From Anabaena sp. UHCC 0204 (GTDB lineage Bacteria > Cyanobacteriota > Cyanobacteriia > Cyanobacteriales > Nostocaceae): DNA of 48,679 bases. This document shows positions 27,708 to 37,126 of the stretch, in pieces (within the stretch, counting starts at the first letter, position 1; every line of letters starts with the position of its first letter). The translations under genes and the position numbers were made by a program. Where the stretch lies: positions 1 to 48,679 of the forward strand of contig NZ_VIKW01000003.1 of the NCBI RefSeq assembly GCF_009711975.1. The letters are read 5' to 3'. The notes under the pieces are model-generated. The model searched no databases, was not told where the DNA came from, and saw only the letters and a list, made by a program, of their open reading frames with translations.

Positions 27708-27824
27708 ATGTTGACTTTAAAAATCGCTGTTTATATTGTTGTAGGCTTGTTTGTAAGCATTTTTATATTCGGGCTTTTATCTAATGACCCAGCCCGTAAC
27801 CCTGGTCGCCGGGATTTAGAATAA
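27708..27824 (+). CDS. psbI: Photosystem II reaction centre protein I (PsbI)
   Basis: A 38-residue frame begins [20 protein letters not shown] and ends [18 protein letters not shown]. This is the standard PsbI sequence: one transmembrane helix (about residues 4-23) followed by the conserved SxDPxRNPxR tail. PsbI is a thylakoid subunit of the PSII core, next to D1 and CP43, that helps assembly and dimer stability. It has its own upstream region and a downstream hairpin, so it is probably monocistronic. Its small size makes it easy to miss in gene prediction. Confidence 0.97.
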   Translation: MLTLKIAVYIVVGLFVSIFIFGLLSNDPARNPGRRDLE

Positions 27825-27848
27825 AAATACAACAGATCACTCCTAGCG

Positions 27849-27910
27849 GCTGGAAGGTAGAAACAGGCTAAGATATAATTCAACCTTCCGGCTATGTTTT
27901 GTTTTTTGGT
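27849..27910 (+). terminator. Probable Rho-independent terminator of psbI
   Basis: GCTGGAAGGT (27849-27858) and ACCTTCCGGC (27883-27892) form a 10-bp stem with one G·U pair and a 24-nt loop, followed by a T-rich tract (TATGTTTTGTTTTTTGG). It ends about 20 bp before the next gene. Confidence 0.6.
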
Positions 27911-27930
27911 CGGCTTGATTGCCTTAAACT

Positions 27931-30321
27931 ATGTTTCATCCAGTATTGCCGCCTCAGCGACCTCCAACTCTTGAATCATTAAAACCAGTTCATCATCTTA
28001 CTGCTGATGCTGTTGTCAAGGTTGAAGCTGATGAACAAAAATTCATCGTTGACAGTAAAAACCCGGATCATCAGCATCAGTCAAGTACCAGCTTAGTCAA
28101 TGCAGATGATGTGACGAAAACTTTTTCGCCATTATCTCCACCAGAAAACTTAGCTCCTGAATTTTCACCAGCCTCTCTTCAAGTTGCAGATAGAGTTAGT
28201 AATATTACAGGCAACCGGCAAATTTTAGCAGAAGCACCAACCCCCCCAGCAGAACAAAGTCATGTGAATTTACAGGAATCGGGGGGAAATTTTTCTCTGT
28301 CTGTTGGTGAAAAGACACCTGATTTACCACCAATACAAAATATTATTGAGTTTAAACTGCGTGATTCCCAAAATCAACAGTTAACACCTAGCAACCTTGA
28401 AACACCGCCTCTACAAGTTTTACCGGCGCAAATCCAGGGAAATATAACTCCCGGAAGAGAGAGGGTTGTGGAAGTTGTTGCCGATCGCCAGGAGTATGAT
28501 GAGATTAGACAAATTGTTACTGCTGAAGGTAACGTTGTCGTCAGATTTGATGGAGCAGTGATTGATGCCGATCGCCTGCAAATCAATTTGGAGAATTTGA
28601 TTGCGGTGGGAGAAGGTAATGTTGCTTTAACTAGAGGAAATCAGATATTACAAGGACAACGTTTTACCTATAATTTTATTCAAGATAGTGGGGATTTGGA
28701 AAATGGGAAAGGTGAACTTTATATCCCCACCACGGAAACAGATTTTGCTTTTACACCTACGCTACCTACGGATATTACAGCAGGTGGTGTACCGAGTCGC
28801 CCTTTGAGTAATCGGGTTCGCGCTAATCAGCCTGTTGCTGGTGTTAGCAGTCCAGGAGGAATAGAATTTAGTGCTAGTGGTCAGTCAGATGCGCGGAATG
28901 TCGCTCCGGCTAAATCTGGTGGTGTTGTGAAGCGGTTACGATTTGAAGCCGAACGGATTGAATTTTATCCACGAGGTTTTCAAGCGCAAGATGTCCGAAT
29001 TACAAATGATCCTTTTTCACCCCCTGAACTAGAAATAAGAGCAAATAAAGTCACGGTGACGCGGGAAGCACCGTTAATAGATAAAATTAATACTGAGCGT
29101 CAACGGTTAGTTTTTGATCAAAATGTTACTATCCCTATTCCTATTAGCAGTCGGACAATAGATCGTCGGCCGCGACAGGTAAATCCGGCAATTGTCTCTC
29201 CTGGTTTTGATAATGGTCAACGGGGTGGTTTGTTTGTAGAACGCAGTTTTGAACCGATTAATACAGATCAGACCCGTTTGATTATTACACCCCAGTTTTA
29301 TGTGCAGAAGGCTTGGGACGATAGCCAGAATTTGGCCAGTTTATTTGGTGTGAATACTAAGCTGAATGCTGTTTTAAGTCCGAAAACTGTTCTGGAAGGG
29401 ACGGGGGAGTTAACTAGCTTTGATCTCAATGATGTAGAAAATAATTTGCGCGGAAGTTTGCGGTTAAGGCAACTTTTAGGAGATGTGAACCCGCATACAT
29501 TGAATTTAGAATCTAGTTACCGCGATCGCCTCTATAATGGTAGTCTTGGCTTTCAAACTGTACAAGCTAGTGTTGGTGGAGTCATCACTTCCCCAATTAT
29601 TCCTTTAGGCAAAAGTGGTATCAATCTTAGCTATCAAGGCGGCGCTCAGTATATCGAAGCGAATACAGATCGTCAAGATTTACTCTCCCCAGACCGAAAA
29701 AACGATCGCATCTCTCTAAGTCGTCTGCAAGGTAGTGTGGCGTTAAGTAGTGGGATCAGTTTATGGCAGGGAAAACCCTTAGCAGCTACAGCAGAAGCTG
29801 GATTAAAATATACACCTAATCCTGTAGTTCCCTATTTGCAAGCGATCGCAGGTCTAACCGGAACTACTAGCTATTACAGTAGCAGTGACAACCAAAGCAC
29901 TTTAACTGCTACTATCGGTCTGATCGGACAAATTGGGAATTTTTCTCGCCCTTACTTAGATTATACAGCCTTTAATGTTAGCTACTCCCAAGGAACTAAC
30001 AGCGGTTTATCACCCTTCCTTTTTGACCGTTCTGTTGATAACAAAGTCCTAAATGCTGGCATTTCTCAACAAATTTATGGTCCATTCCGGTTAGGATTGC
30101 AAACATCTGTCAACCTCGATACTGGCAAAGAAACCAGCACTGATTATATATTAGAATACAGTCGTCGTACCTATGGTATTACTCTCCGTTATAATCCTGT
30201 ACTAGAATTAGGTGGTTTTAGTATCCGCATCAGTGATTTTAACTGGAATGGTGGCACAGATCCATTCTCTGCTGGAGAGCTTAAACCAGTTGTTGGTGGA
30301 GTCGTCCGTCAAGATAATTAA
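27931..30321 (+). CDS. LptD-like outer-membrane protein (DUF3769)
   Basis: This 796-residue protein has a low-complexity N-terminus (1-170), then an OstA/LptA-type jellyroll segment (about 178-265; VVEVVADRQEYDEIRQIVTAEGNVVVRFDGAVIDADRLQ contains the family pattern), and a C-terminal beta-barrel region (about 400-796) with alternating strands and a terminal aromatic-rich segment. This is the cyanobacterial DUF3769 family, the presumed LptD equivalent that inserts lipopolysaccharide into the outer leaflet. The start at MFHPVLPPQ lacks a classical signal peptide, so the true start or export signal is uncertain. It is monocistronic and faces the sensor kinase operon tail to tail. Confidence 0.83.
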   Translation: MFHPVLPPQRPPTLESLKPVHHLTADAVVKVEADEQKFIVDSKNPDHQHQSSTSLVNADDVTKTFSPLSPPENLAPEFSPASLQVADRVSNITGNRQILAEAPTPPAEQSHVNLQESGGNFSLSVGEKTPDLPPIQNIIEFKLRDSQNQQLTPSNLETPPLQVLPAQIQGNITPGRERVVEVVADRQEYDEIRQIVTAEGNVVVRFDGAVIDADRLQINLENLIAVGEGNVALTRGNQILQGQRFTYNFIQDSGDLENGKGELYIPTTETDFAFTPTLPTDITAGGVPSRPLSNRVRANQPVAGVSSPGGIEFSASGQSDARNVAPAKSGGVVKRLRFEAERIEFYPRGFQAQDVRITNDPFSPPELEIRANKVTVTREAPLIDKINTERQRLVFDQNVTIPIPISSRTIDRRPRQVNPAIVSPGFDNGQRGGLFVERSFEPINTDQTRLIITPQFYVQKAWDDSQNLASLFGVNTKLNAVLSPKTVLEGTGELTSFDLNDVENNLRGSLRLRQLLGDVNPHTLNLESSYRDRLYNGSLGFQTVQASVGGVITSPIIPLGKSGINLSYQGGAQYIEANTDRQDLLSPDRKNDRISLSRLQGSVALSSGISLWQGKPLAATAEAGLKYTPNPVVPYLQAIAGLTGTTSYYSSSDNQSTLTATIGLIGQIGNFSRPYLDYTAFNVSYSQGTNSGLSPFLFDRSVDNKVLNAGISQQIYGPFRLGLQTSVNLDTGKETSTDYILEYSRRTYGITLRYNPVLELGGFSIRISDFNWNGGTDPFSAGELKPVVGGVVRQDN

Positions 30322-30334
30322 TTTCTTTCTTCTC

Positions 30335-30395
30335 CTGACAACTGACAACTGACAACTGACAACTGGCAACTGACAACTGACAACTGACAACTGAC
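30335..30395. repeat. STRR heptamer repeat (CTGACAA) between convergent genes
   Basis: About nine copies of CTGACAA, one carrying CTGGCAA, fill the gap between the LptD-like gene and the convergent kinase gene and run up to its stop codon. Confidence 0.95.
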
Positions 30396-31901
30396 TTAAA
30401 GAATGTGCTGTAAATTTAATGGTAAAGTAACTGTAAATGTCGTGCCAACATTGATTTTACTTACCATATTAATTTGTCCTTGATGGGCATCAACACATCT
30501 TTTAACAATTACCAAACCTAGTCCATTACCTTGAATTGATTCAACATTAGAAGCCCGATAAAAAGAATCAAAAATTTTATTTTGGTCAGATTCAGGAATA
30601 CCAATTCCTTGATCTTGAATTTCAAAAATTGCTAATTCATTTACATAATCACAAATAAGTTCAAACCGAATCTTACCATTTATTGGTGAATACTTAATTG
30701 CATTAGAAAGTAAATTTCTAAATAAGTGATGTAATAATCTTTCATCCATCACCGTATTTGTATTCTGACTATGACAATTAAAAATTATTTCATGCCCGCT
30801 ATCTTCAATAAGTTCAAATTCTTCAATTAGTTCTTGACAAAATTTTTCTAAATTAACTGATTCAGGATTATAAATAAGTTTTCCTGCCTCTGATTTACCC
30901 ATGAATAAGACATCTTTCATGAGTTTTTCCATTGATTCTACAGCACCATAGATGCGTGTTAAATATTTAGTTCTTTTGTCATCTGTTAAATTATTACCTT
31001 GGAGTTCTATTAGCTCGACTGCGGTTTGAATTACACTTAAAGGATTGCGGAACTCATGGGAAACAGTAGAAATAAATAAAGATTTAAGTTGATTGAGTTC
31101 CTGTTCTTTTTTTAAAGCCTTTTCTAAAGATTCTCTTTGACGACGTTCGCTTAAATCCCATAATACAAGCACAACACCACTAATTTCATGAGGTCTTCGC
31201 ATCAACAAAGAAGCACTATTACCTATGGGTAATTTTGTGCCATTTTTAGTAATTAAACAAGCAAATTCTCTTAAATGCAAAGCCTGTTTTTCTCGCAAGA
31301 CTTTTGTCACAGGATTTTCTATAATTTCACCTGTAACTTCATCAATAATTTTAATAACTTCAGATACATTATTACCAAGAGCTTCTGTTTCTTGCCAACC
31401 AGTGATTTTTTCAGCAGCAGGATTAATAAATGTGATTATTCCCTGTTCATTAGTAGCAATAACAGCATCACTCATTGAATTTAATAGAGTTGCTAATTGA
31501 TCTCTACTTTCCCGCAATTCACATTCTAGTTTGTGTTTTAACAAAGCAATTTCTATAGATATACGTAAATCTCTACTCGTAAATGGTTTAACAATATAAC
31601 CAAAAGGTTGGGTAACTTTTGCCCGTTCTAAAGTTTGTTCATCACCATAAGCAGTTAGGAAAACTACAGGTATATCTAATTGTTCATGAATATAATTAGC
31701 AGTAGCAATACCATCCATATCACCTTTGATAATAATATCCATTAAGATTAAATCAGGATGAGTTTCTAAAGCATGGTTAATGGCCGATTGTCCAGAAGAA
31801 GCTTTAGCTGTAACTATATATCCTAATTGATTAAGTTGACTAGCAATAGTTCTAGCCAGAATTACTTCATCTTCAACTACTAAAATTTTAGCTAAACCCA
31901 T
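30396..31901 (-). CDS. REC-PAS-histidine kinase (hybrid response regulator/sensor)
   Basis: The 501 residues contain an N-terminal receiver (1-120) with phospho-acceptor Asp in LILMDIIIKGD and conserved Lys in YIVKPF. A PAS domain follows (about 135-255; MSDAVIATNEQGIITFINPAAEKITGW), then HisKA with the H-box VSHEFRNPLS near residue 280, and HATPase_c with N box NAIKYS and GNGLGLVIVKR. The receiver at the front suggests it is phosphorylated by another kinase, most likely the one encoded 7 bp upstream in the same operon. Its output target is unknown; no DNA-binding regulator lies next to it. Confidence 0.95.
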   Translation of the reverse strand: MGLAKILVVEDEVILARTIASQLNQLGYIVTAKASSGQSAINHALETHPDLILMDIIIKGDMDGIATANYIHEQLDIPVVFLTAYGDEQTLERAKVTQPFGYIVKPFTSRDLRISIEIALLKHKLECELRESRDQLATLLNSMSDAVIATNEQGIITFINPAAEKITGWQETEALGNNVSEVIKIIDEVTGEIIENPVTKVLREKQALHLREFACLITKNGTKLPIGNSASLLMRRPHEISGVVLVLWDLSERRQRESLEKALKKEQELNQLKSLFISTVSHEFRNPLSVIQTAVELIELQGNNLTDDKRTKYLTRIYGAVESMEKLMKDVLFMGKSEAGKLIYNPESVNLEKFCQELIEEFELIEDSGHEIIFNCHSQNTNTVMDERLLHHLFRNLLSNAIKYSPINGKIRFELICDYVNELAIFEIQDQGIGIPESDQNKIFDSFYRASNVESIQGNGLGLVIVKRCVDAHQGQINMVSKINVGTTFTVTLPLNLQHIL

Positions 31902-31908
31902 TTCTTAT

Positions 31909-34707
31909 TTATTCATGCAAAGTGAATTGTGAAAATTGAATATTAAATATAGTTCCTTGATTACGTTCTATCGTGATAGAACCTTCTAGTTGTTCAGTAA
32001 CTAAATCATAAACTAAAGATAATCCTAAAGAAGGAGTAGTATGCCAATCTATATTATCAGCTAAACCAATCCCATTATCTCGAATAATCATCTGAATATC
32101 CCGATTATTGTTATGTAAGCTAATACTAATTTCTCCTGATTCTTGATTGGAAAAAGCGTGTTTTAAAGCATTGGATATTAATTCATTGATAATTAATCCA
32201 CAGGCAATAGCTTGATCAACATTTAAAATAACTGAATTAATATCAGTTTTTAAGCTTATTTGACCAGGTTCTATTTGATAGGATATAAGTATCCCTGTCA
32301 CCAGACTATTGATATATTCTGCAATATCAATTTTACCAATATTAGGATTAGTATATAAATTTTTGTGAATTAAAGATATTGATTCAATACGATTTTGACT
32401 CTCTTGGATAGCTTTGAGAATTTGTGGATCTTTAATTGTTTGTGCTTGGAGGTGTAGTAAACTAGAAACAATTTGTAAATTATTTTTAACGCGATGGTGA
32501 ACTTCCTTTAATAAGATTTCTTTTTCAGCTAAAGCACTTCTTAGCTTTATTTCTGCTTGTTCTCGATGTAGAATTTCAATTTGGGCTTGTTGTAATATGT
32601 TAGATTGTTGAATAGCGATCGCAATTTGTACCGTTAATTGATCAAGTAAATCTAATTGATGTTCTTCCCATTCCCGAAAGTTAGCACATTGATGAGCAAT
32701 CAGCAACCCCCAGGGGGAAGAACCTATATTGTTCTCATTCACTTCTAGTAAAATGGGGACAACTAAATTGGCTTTGACTTCAAATTGTTCTAAAAGTCGA
32801 ATATGACAATCAGTTAAACCAGCTTGATAAATATTAGAAATTGCCCGGTTATATCCTTGATAATAATTTGATATTCCCCTTGATTGGAAACAAGAGTCAT
32901 GAATTTTAGTACCCAAAGAAACTGTCCACTCAGATAATACAGATTCCGCCATAATTTCACCACTCATATCTGGTGCAAACTGATAAATTACAACCCTATC
33001 AACCTGTAATAAATCTCGTACTTCTTCAACAGTTGCATTGAGAATATCTTGGAGATTTAAAGATTGGTGAATTCGCTCAGAAACCTTTCGCATCAATTTC
33101 TCGCGTTCAGCTTGAGCTTTTAACCTTCTTTCATTTTGCTTACGTTCTGTAATCTCTTGGCCAATACCGATAGTGTGTCCATTGGGTAGTTTCACATTAG
33201 TCCAAGATGTATCAATAATAGAACCATCTTTTATATGAGTTATAAAATCATGCCAAACAGGTTGTCCAGACTGAATAAATTCAATCACTTCTTGACGATA
33301 TTCTTCATTAGGATAGAATTCGGACAAAATATTACGACTTTGAAAATCTTGCAAAGAGTATTTTAGAGTTTCTTCAAATTTGTGATTGACCCAGTGAACA
33401 TCATAATCAGCACCAATGAGGGCAATCATTAAAGGAATATTCTGAAATATGGACTGTAAAAACTCATTTTGTTCTTGAAGTTTAACTTCCGAGTTTTTAC
33501 GCTCAGTAATATCATTAAATAATTGTAATACCGCTGGCTCATTATTATATTTTAAATATCGCCAATATGCAATTACCCATAAATTAGTACCATCTGCTTT
33601 ATGTAATTGAATTTCATAATTATGCAAAAATCCGTCATGATTAAATTCTGTTAATAACTTATTCCAATCAGATTTATTGTGATATAAGTCGGAAATTTTT
33701 GTTTGTAATAAATCATCTGGAGAAAATTGAAATGTGTGTAAAAATTCTGGATTAGCATATATAATTATGCCATCAGACACACGAGAAATGACTAAAGGAA
33801 TAGGAATTGCTTGAGAAATTACGCGAAATCTAGCTTCACTATCTTGCAGTTTTAATTCTACTTGTTGACGCGCACTTAAATCACGTATATAAACTAGTAC
33901 AGCATTTTGATTACCATAATTAATATTATTACAAATAATTTCTATAAAAATAACCTTTCCATCTTTATGAATATGTCGCCATTTTCCATAATTACATAAT
34001 CCAGAACGATTTCTAGCAACATAAGCCAGCAACATAGGCATATCTTCCACTGGATGAATGTCAATAATCCGCATTTGTAAAAATTCGGATTTTGAGTAAC
34101 CATAATGAGTTGTGGCTGCTTCATTGACATCTAAAAATTGTAGTGTATTACAATCATAGATCCACATAGGACTAGGATGATGAGTAAATAGTAGCTGATA
34201 ATTCCATTGACTATTTTCCAGAAATTTCTGTTGGTGTAAATCTAAAAATCTGATTACTTGTTTAGCCAAACTTTTTAAAGCTTTTTTTTCTTTAAGACTC
34301 AATGTACGAGGCATATTATCCATAATAGATAACGTTCCTAGAGCAAACCCATGGGCATTAATTAGGGGAACTCCTGCATAAAATCGGCAATAGGGATTAG
34401 AGACAACAAGAGGATTATTTGCAAATTTTGGATCTTGTAAAGTATCTGGAATAATAAAAATTTCTCTTTCCAAAATAGTATAACTACCAAAAGCTAAATC
34501 ACGGGGAATTTCCGAGATAGCTATTCCCACTTTTGACTTAAACCATTCTCGCTGTTCATCAACTAAACTAATCAAAGCAATTGGTGTTTCACAAATATCT
34601 TTGGCTAGTTGAGCAATTTCATCAAATGCTGTCTCCGGTGGGGTGTTTAAAATCTGATATTGATTCAGTAATTTTAGGCGTTGACGTTCATTATTAGGTA
34701 AGAGCAT
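31909..34707 (-). CDS. Cyanobacteriochrome sensor histidine kinase (GAF-PAS3-CBCR GAF-HWE/HisKA_2)
   Basis: This is a 932-residue soluble sensor. Order: N-terminal GAF (about 20-165), three PAS/PAC units (about 170-530), a second GAF (about 555-705), then a HisKA_2 kinase (H-box KEVHHRVKNNLQI) and HATPase (NELISNALKHAF, SLGLSLVYDL). The second GAF has both chromophore cysteines of DXCF cyanobacteriochromes: Cys606 in HDSCF and Cys634 in DCHIRLLEQFEVKANLVVPIL. That predicts covalent bilin binding with a violet/blue-to-green or teal photocycle. There is no PHY domain, as expected for a CBCR. The gene heads a two-gene operon with a receiver-kinase 7 bp downstream. Confidence 0.93.
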   Translation of the reverse strand: MLLPNNERQRLKLLNQYQILNTPPETAFDEIAQLAKDICETPIALISLVDEQREWFKSKVGIAISEIPRDLAFGSYTILEREIFIIPDTLQDPKFANNPLVVSNPYCRFYAGVPLINAHGFALGTLSIMDNMPRTLSLKEKKALKSLAKQVIRFLDLHQQKFLENSQWNYQLLFTHHPSPMWIYDCNTLQFLDVNEAATTHYGYSKSEFLQMRIIDIHPVEDMPMLLAYVARNRSGLCNYGKWRHIHKDGKVIFIEIICNNINYGNQNAVLVYIRDLSARQQVELKLQDSEARFRVISQAIPIPLVISRVSDGIIIYANPEFLHTFQFSPDDLLQTKISDLYHNKSDWNKLLTEFNHDGFLHNYEIQLHKADGTNLWVIAYWRYLKYNNEPAVLQLFNDITERKNSEVKLQEQNEFLQSIFQNIPLMIALIGADYDVHWVNHKFEETLKYSLQDFQSRNILSEFYPNEEYRQEVIEFIQSGQPVWHDFITHIKDGSIIDTSWTNVKLPNGHTIGIGQEITERKQNERRLKAQAEREKLMRKVSERIHQSLNLQDILNATVEEVRDLLQVDRVVIYQFAPDMSGEIMAESVLSEWTVSLGTKIHDSCFQSRGISNYYQGYNRAISNIYQAGLTDCHIRLLEQFEVKANLVVPILLEVNENNIGSSPWGLLIAHQCANFREWEEHQLDLLDQLTVQIAIAIQQSNILQQAQIEILHREQAEIKLRSALAEKEILLKEVHHRVKNNLQIVSSLLHLQAQTIKDPQILKAIQESQNRIESISLIHKNLYTNPNIGKIDIAEYINSLVTGILISYQIEPGQISLKTDINSVILNVDQAIACGLIINELISNALKHAFSNQESGEISISLHNNNRDIQMIIRDNGIGLADNIDWHTTPSLGLSLVYDLVTEQLEGSITIERNQGTIFNIQFSQFTLHE

Positions 34708-34861
34708 AATTTTTATGTATGATTTAAGAAACTATACAAGTAAGTATTTATAGCACGAATTATTTAAGTTATAGTATCAAAATTACTTTATAAAAATCTA
34801 GCTAAAGATAGATGACAATATATAAATTATATCAATAAAGATTATAGAGCATGAAATTATA

Positions 34862-34955
34862 TTAGGACTTACGCACAAGTCACGAAAGAACGAACCACGA
34901 AGGAACGAAGGACACGAAGACAAGAGGGTTTCAGAGATATTTTGCGTAAGTCCTA
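34862..34955. repeat. MITE-like element with AGGACTTACGCA inverted ends
   Basis: TAGGACTTACGCA (34863-34875) and TGCGTAAGTCCTA (34943-34955) are perfect 13-bp inverted repeats enclosing 67 bp of purine-rich sequence (repeated ACGAA motifs). This terminus is a common dispersed repeat in cyanobacteria. It lies between the divergent cyanobacteriochrome kinase gene and phoD, about 35 bp before phoD. Confidence 0.8.
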
Positions 34956-34990
34956 TATATATCTAACGAAAAGACTGTAGTGTATGAGGT

Positions 34991-36613
34991 ATGAAATCCA
35001 TGAAACTAGATATTGTCCCCGCATTAAAGCGTCGTCAATTCTTAATGAAAGCCATAGTAACTACTGGTAGTGTGATGACGGCAAACCTGTGGTCAAAATT
35101 AGCCATAGCCCAGACACCTGCATTTATCACATTAGACAAAAACCGTCCAGGTATACCCTACGGTGTCGCTAGTGGCGATATTAACAGTAATAGCGCGGTG
35201 ATTTGGAGTCGTAGCGATAGCTTCGCTGGCCATAGGCAACGCTCTGCCAGAATGATTATAGAATATGCTACTGATGAAAATTTCCGTAATAGTCAACGAG
35301 TTATTGGCAAAGTTGCGACCAAATACACTGACTTTACTACCCGCACTTACTTAGATAATTTACCACCAGGTCAAGATATTTTTTACCGTGTCACATTTCA
35401 GGATTTAGTTGATACTAACATTTCTAGCGCCCCTGTGATTGGTCATTTAAAAACCGCACCTCTAGGAAAAGGAAAAGATATATTATTTGCGTGGTCTGGA
35501 GATACCGCAGGACAAGGTTGGGGAATTAATTCTGAGTGGGGTGGGATGAGAATTTATGAATCTATTCGTAAACTTAACCCCGACTTTTTTATTCATTCTG
35601 GTGATTATATTTATGCCGATAATCCCATTCAAGCGGAAGTAAAATTAGACGACGGGAAGATTTGGAAAAACATCACTACTGAAGAAAAATCAAAAGTTGC
35701 GGAGACCCTGAAAGAATTTCGTGGTAACTATATTTATAACTTGTTAGATGAAAATATTCAGCGATTTAATGCCCAAATTCCTCAACTTGTCCAATGGGAT
35801 GATCATGAAGTTATAAATAATTGGTATCCTGGACAGATATTAGATGATAACCGCTATCAAATTAAGGATGTTTCCCTATTAGCATCACGGGCAAGACAAG
35901 CATTTTTAGAATATACACCCATTCGTTTTAATTCCCAAAATCCAAACCGGATTTATCGTCATTTTAATCATGGTGAATTGCTAGAAATTTTCATGATCGA
36001 TAAACGCAGCTATAGAGGTAAAAATTCTCCTAATAATCAATCAGTAGCCAGTGAGAAAACAGCATTTTTAGGTAATTCCCAAATCAATTGGTTAAAAAAT
36101 AAATTAAATAATTCAAAATCAACTTGGAAAATTATTGCCAGTGATATGCCAATTGGGTTAATGATCAAAGATGGAAAAACCGACTTTGAAAACTTAGCTA
36201 ATGGTGATGGTAAAGTATTAGGAAGAGAATTAGAATTAGCTGATTTATTGCGGTTTATTAAACAAAATGATATCCGCAATGTGGTTTGGTTAACTGCTGA
36301 TGTCCATTATGCCGCAGCCCATTATTATGATCCTAATAAAGCCCAATTTACTGATTTTAAACCTTTTTGGGAATTTGTAGCTGGACCTCTTAATTCTGGC
36401 AACTTTGGACCCAATCAACTAGATAATACTTTTGGTCCAGAAGTAAGATTTCAAACTGCATCTCCAGAGATAAAACTTAATCAACCACCAAGTTCAGGGT
36501 TACAGTTTTTTGGCATGGTAAAAATTGATGGCAAAACAGAAGTTTTAACTGTTACTTTGCATAATTTGGAAGGTCAAAAACTTTATAGTTTAGATTTAGA
36601 ACCAGAGGTTTAA
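34991..36613 (+). CDS. phoD: PhoD-family alkaline phosphatase, Tat-exported
   Basis: This 540-residue protein starts with a Tat signal (RRQFLMK followed by a hydrophobic stretch, cleavage near AIAQ). The PhoD phosphodiesterase/phosphomonoesterase core follows: SGD..GWGI, FFIHSGDYIYADN, QWDDHEVINNW, and the C-terminal VWLTADVHYAAAHYY with metal-binding His. It releases phosphate from organic esters in the periplasm or outside the cell, usually with Ca/Fe. ATG 34991 or the ATG three codons later (35000) could be used. A palindromic repeat inserted in frame near residues 74-86 lengthens a loop in the N-terminal domain. I saw no convincing Pho box; a MITE-like repeat sits in the promoter region. 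Confidence 0.95.
   Translation: MKSMKLDIVPALKRRQFLMKAIVTTGSVMTANLWSKLAIAQTPAFITLDKNRPGIPYGVASGDINSNSAVIWSRSDSFAGHRQRSARMIIEYATDENFRNSQRVIGKVATKYTDFTTRTYLDNLPPGQDIFYRVTFQDLVDTNISSAPVIGHLKTAPLGKGKDILFAWSGDTAGQGWGINSEWGGMRIYESIRKLNPDFFIHSGDYIYADNPIQAEVKLDDGKIWKNITTEEKSKVAETLKEFRGNYIYNLLDENIQRFNAQIPQLVQWDDHEVINNWYPGQILDDNRYQIKDVSLLASRARQAFLEYTPIRFNSQNPNRIYRHFNHGELLEIFMIDKRSYRGKNSPNNQSVASEKTAFLGNSQINWLKNKLNNSKSTWKIIASDMPIGLMIKDGKTDFENLANGDGKVLGRELELADLLRFIKQNDIRNVVWLTADVHYAAAHYYDPNKAQFTDFKPFWEFVAGPLNSGNFGPNQLDNTFGPEVRFQTASPEIKLNQPPSSGLQFFGMVKIDGKTEVLTVTLHNLEGQKLYSLDLEPEV
35211..35248. repeat. Dispersed palindromic repeat inserted in frame in phoD
   Basis: The segment GTAGCGATAGCTTCGC...GGCAACGCTCTGCC looks like the GATAGCTTCGC-type palindromic repeat family common between cyanobacterial genes (compare GATAGCGTAGCGTGGCGC at 40881-40898). 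Here it is translated as SDSFAGHRQRSA, between WSR and RMIIEYAT, which are normally close together in PhoD. Confidence 0.6.
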
Positions 36614-36620
36614 GAGGTTG

Positions 36621-36645
36621 TTTGATAGCCACGCCAGCTATCAAA
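36621..36645 (+). terminator. Stem-loop after phoD
   Basis: TTTGATAGC (36621-36629) and GCTATCAAA (36637-36645) form a perfect 9-bp stem with a 7-nt loop eight bases after the phoD stop. There is no T-tract, so it may be an RNA-stabilising hairpin instead of a true intrinsic terminator. Confidence 0.5.
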
Positions 36646-36697
36646 TAACTAAGAAATGCTATATTATTCTTTTAGTAAGTATCTCTAACTAGCAATT

Positions 36698-36967
36698 ATG
36701 ACAAAATACATCTTATGGGGAAGTTATTGCGAAGACGTTTTAACTAAACGTGAACCCCACCGTCAAGCCCATTTAGCAGGATTAGCTAAACAGAAAGAAT
36801 CTGGTATTTTAATTACCCTTGGTCCGACAAAAGATGTAACCCAAGTTTTTGGTATTTACGAAGCCCAAGACGAAAACACCGTTCGTCAATTAGTGGAATC
36901 TGATCCCTATTGGCAAAACGGTATTTGGACAGAGTATTTTGTGAAAGAATGGATTCAGGCTTTTTAA
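36698..36967 (+). CDS. YciI-like (YCII-related) small protein
   Basis: This 89-residue protein has the dimeric alpha-beta YCII fold pattern: YILWGSYCEDVLTKREPHRQAHLAGLAKQKESG at the start, GILITLGP in the middle and a VESDPYWQNGIWTEYFVKEW end. The family-typical His (RQAHLAGL) and Asp (VESDPY) are present. YciI-like proteins are suspected small-molecule enzymes of unknown substrate. It stands alone between phoD and a convergent small membrane protein gene. Confidence 0.85.
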   Translation: MTKYILWGSYCEDVLTKREPHRQAHLAGLAKQKESGILITLGPTKDVTQVFGIYEAQDENTVRQLVESDPYWQNGIWTEYFVKEWIQAF

Positions 36968-37103
36968 CCAAAATTACATCAACAGTTTTAGGCTGAAAAA
37001 AGTTGGAGAAGGTGCAAGGAATAAGCGATGAAATCATCAAAAACCTTTCATTTACACAGATTCGAGACTATTCTGATCTCCTGCTAATTCTTCCGCGGTG
37101 ACT

Positions 37104-37126
37104 GGGCGCAGGCCCTGCGCCCCTAC
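37104..37126. repeat. GC-rich palindromic repeat, copy 1
   Basis: GGGCGCAGGCCCTGCGCCC is a near-perfect palindrome; with its flank it is the exact reverse complement of the 23-bp copy at 42306-42328. It overlaps the stop codon of the small membrane protein gene. Confidence 0.9.

Noticed and set aside
34708-34990. Pho box upstream of phoD.
   Set aside because: I found no run of three PyTTAAPyPy-type octamers with 3-bp spacing; the region is mostly AT-rich sequence and a MITE-like repeat.
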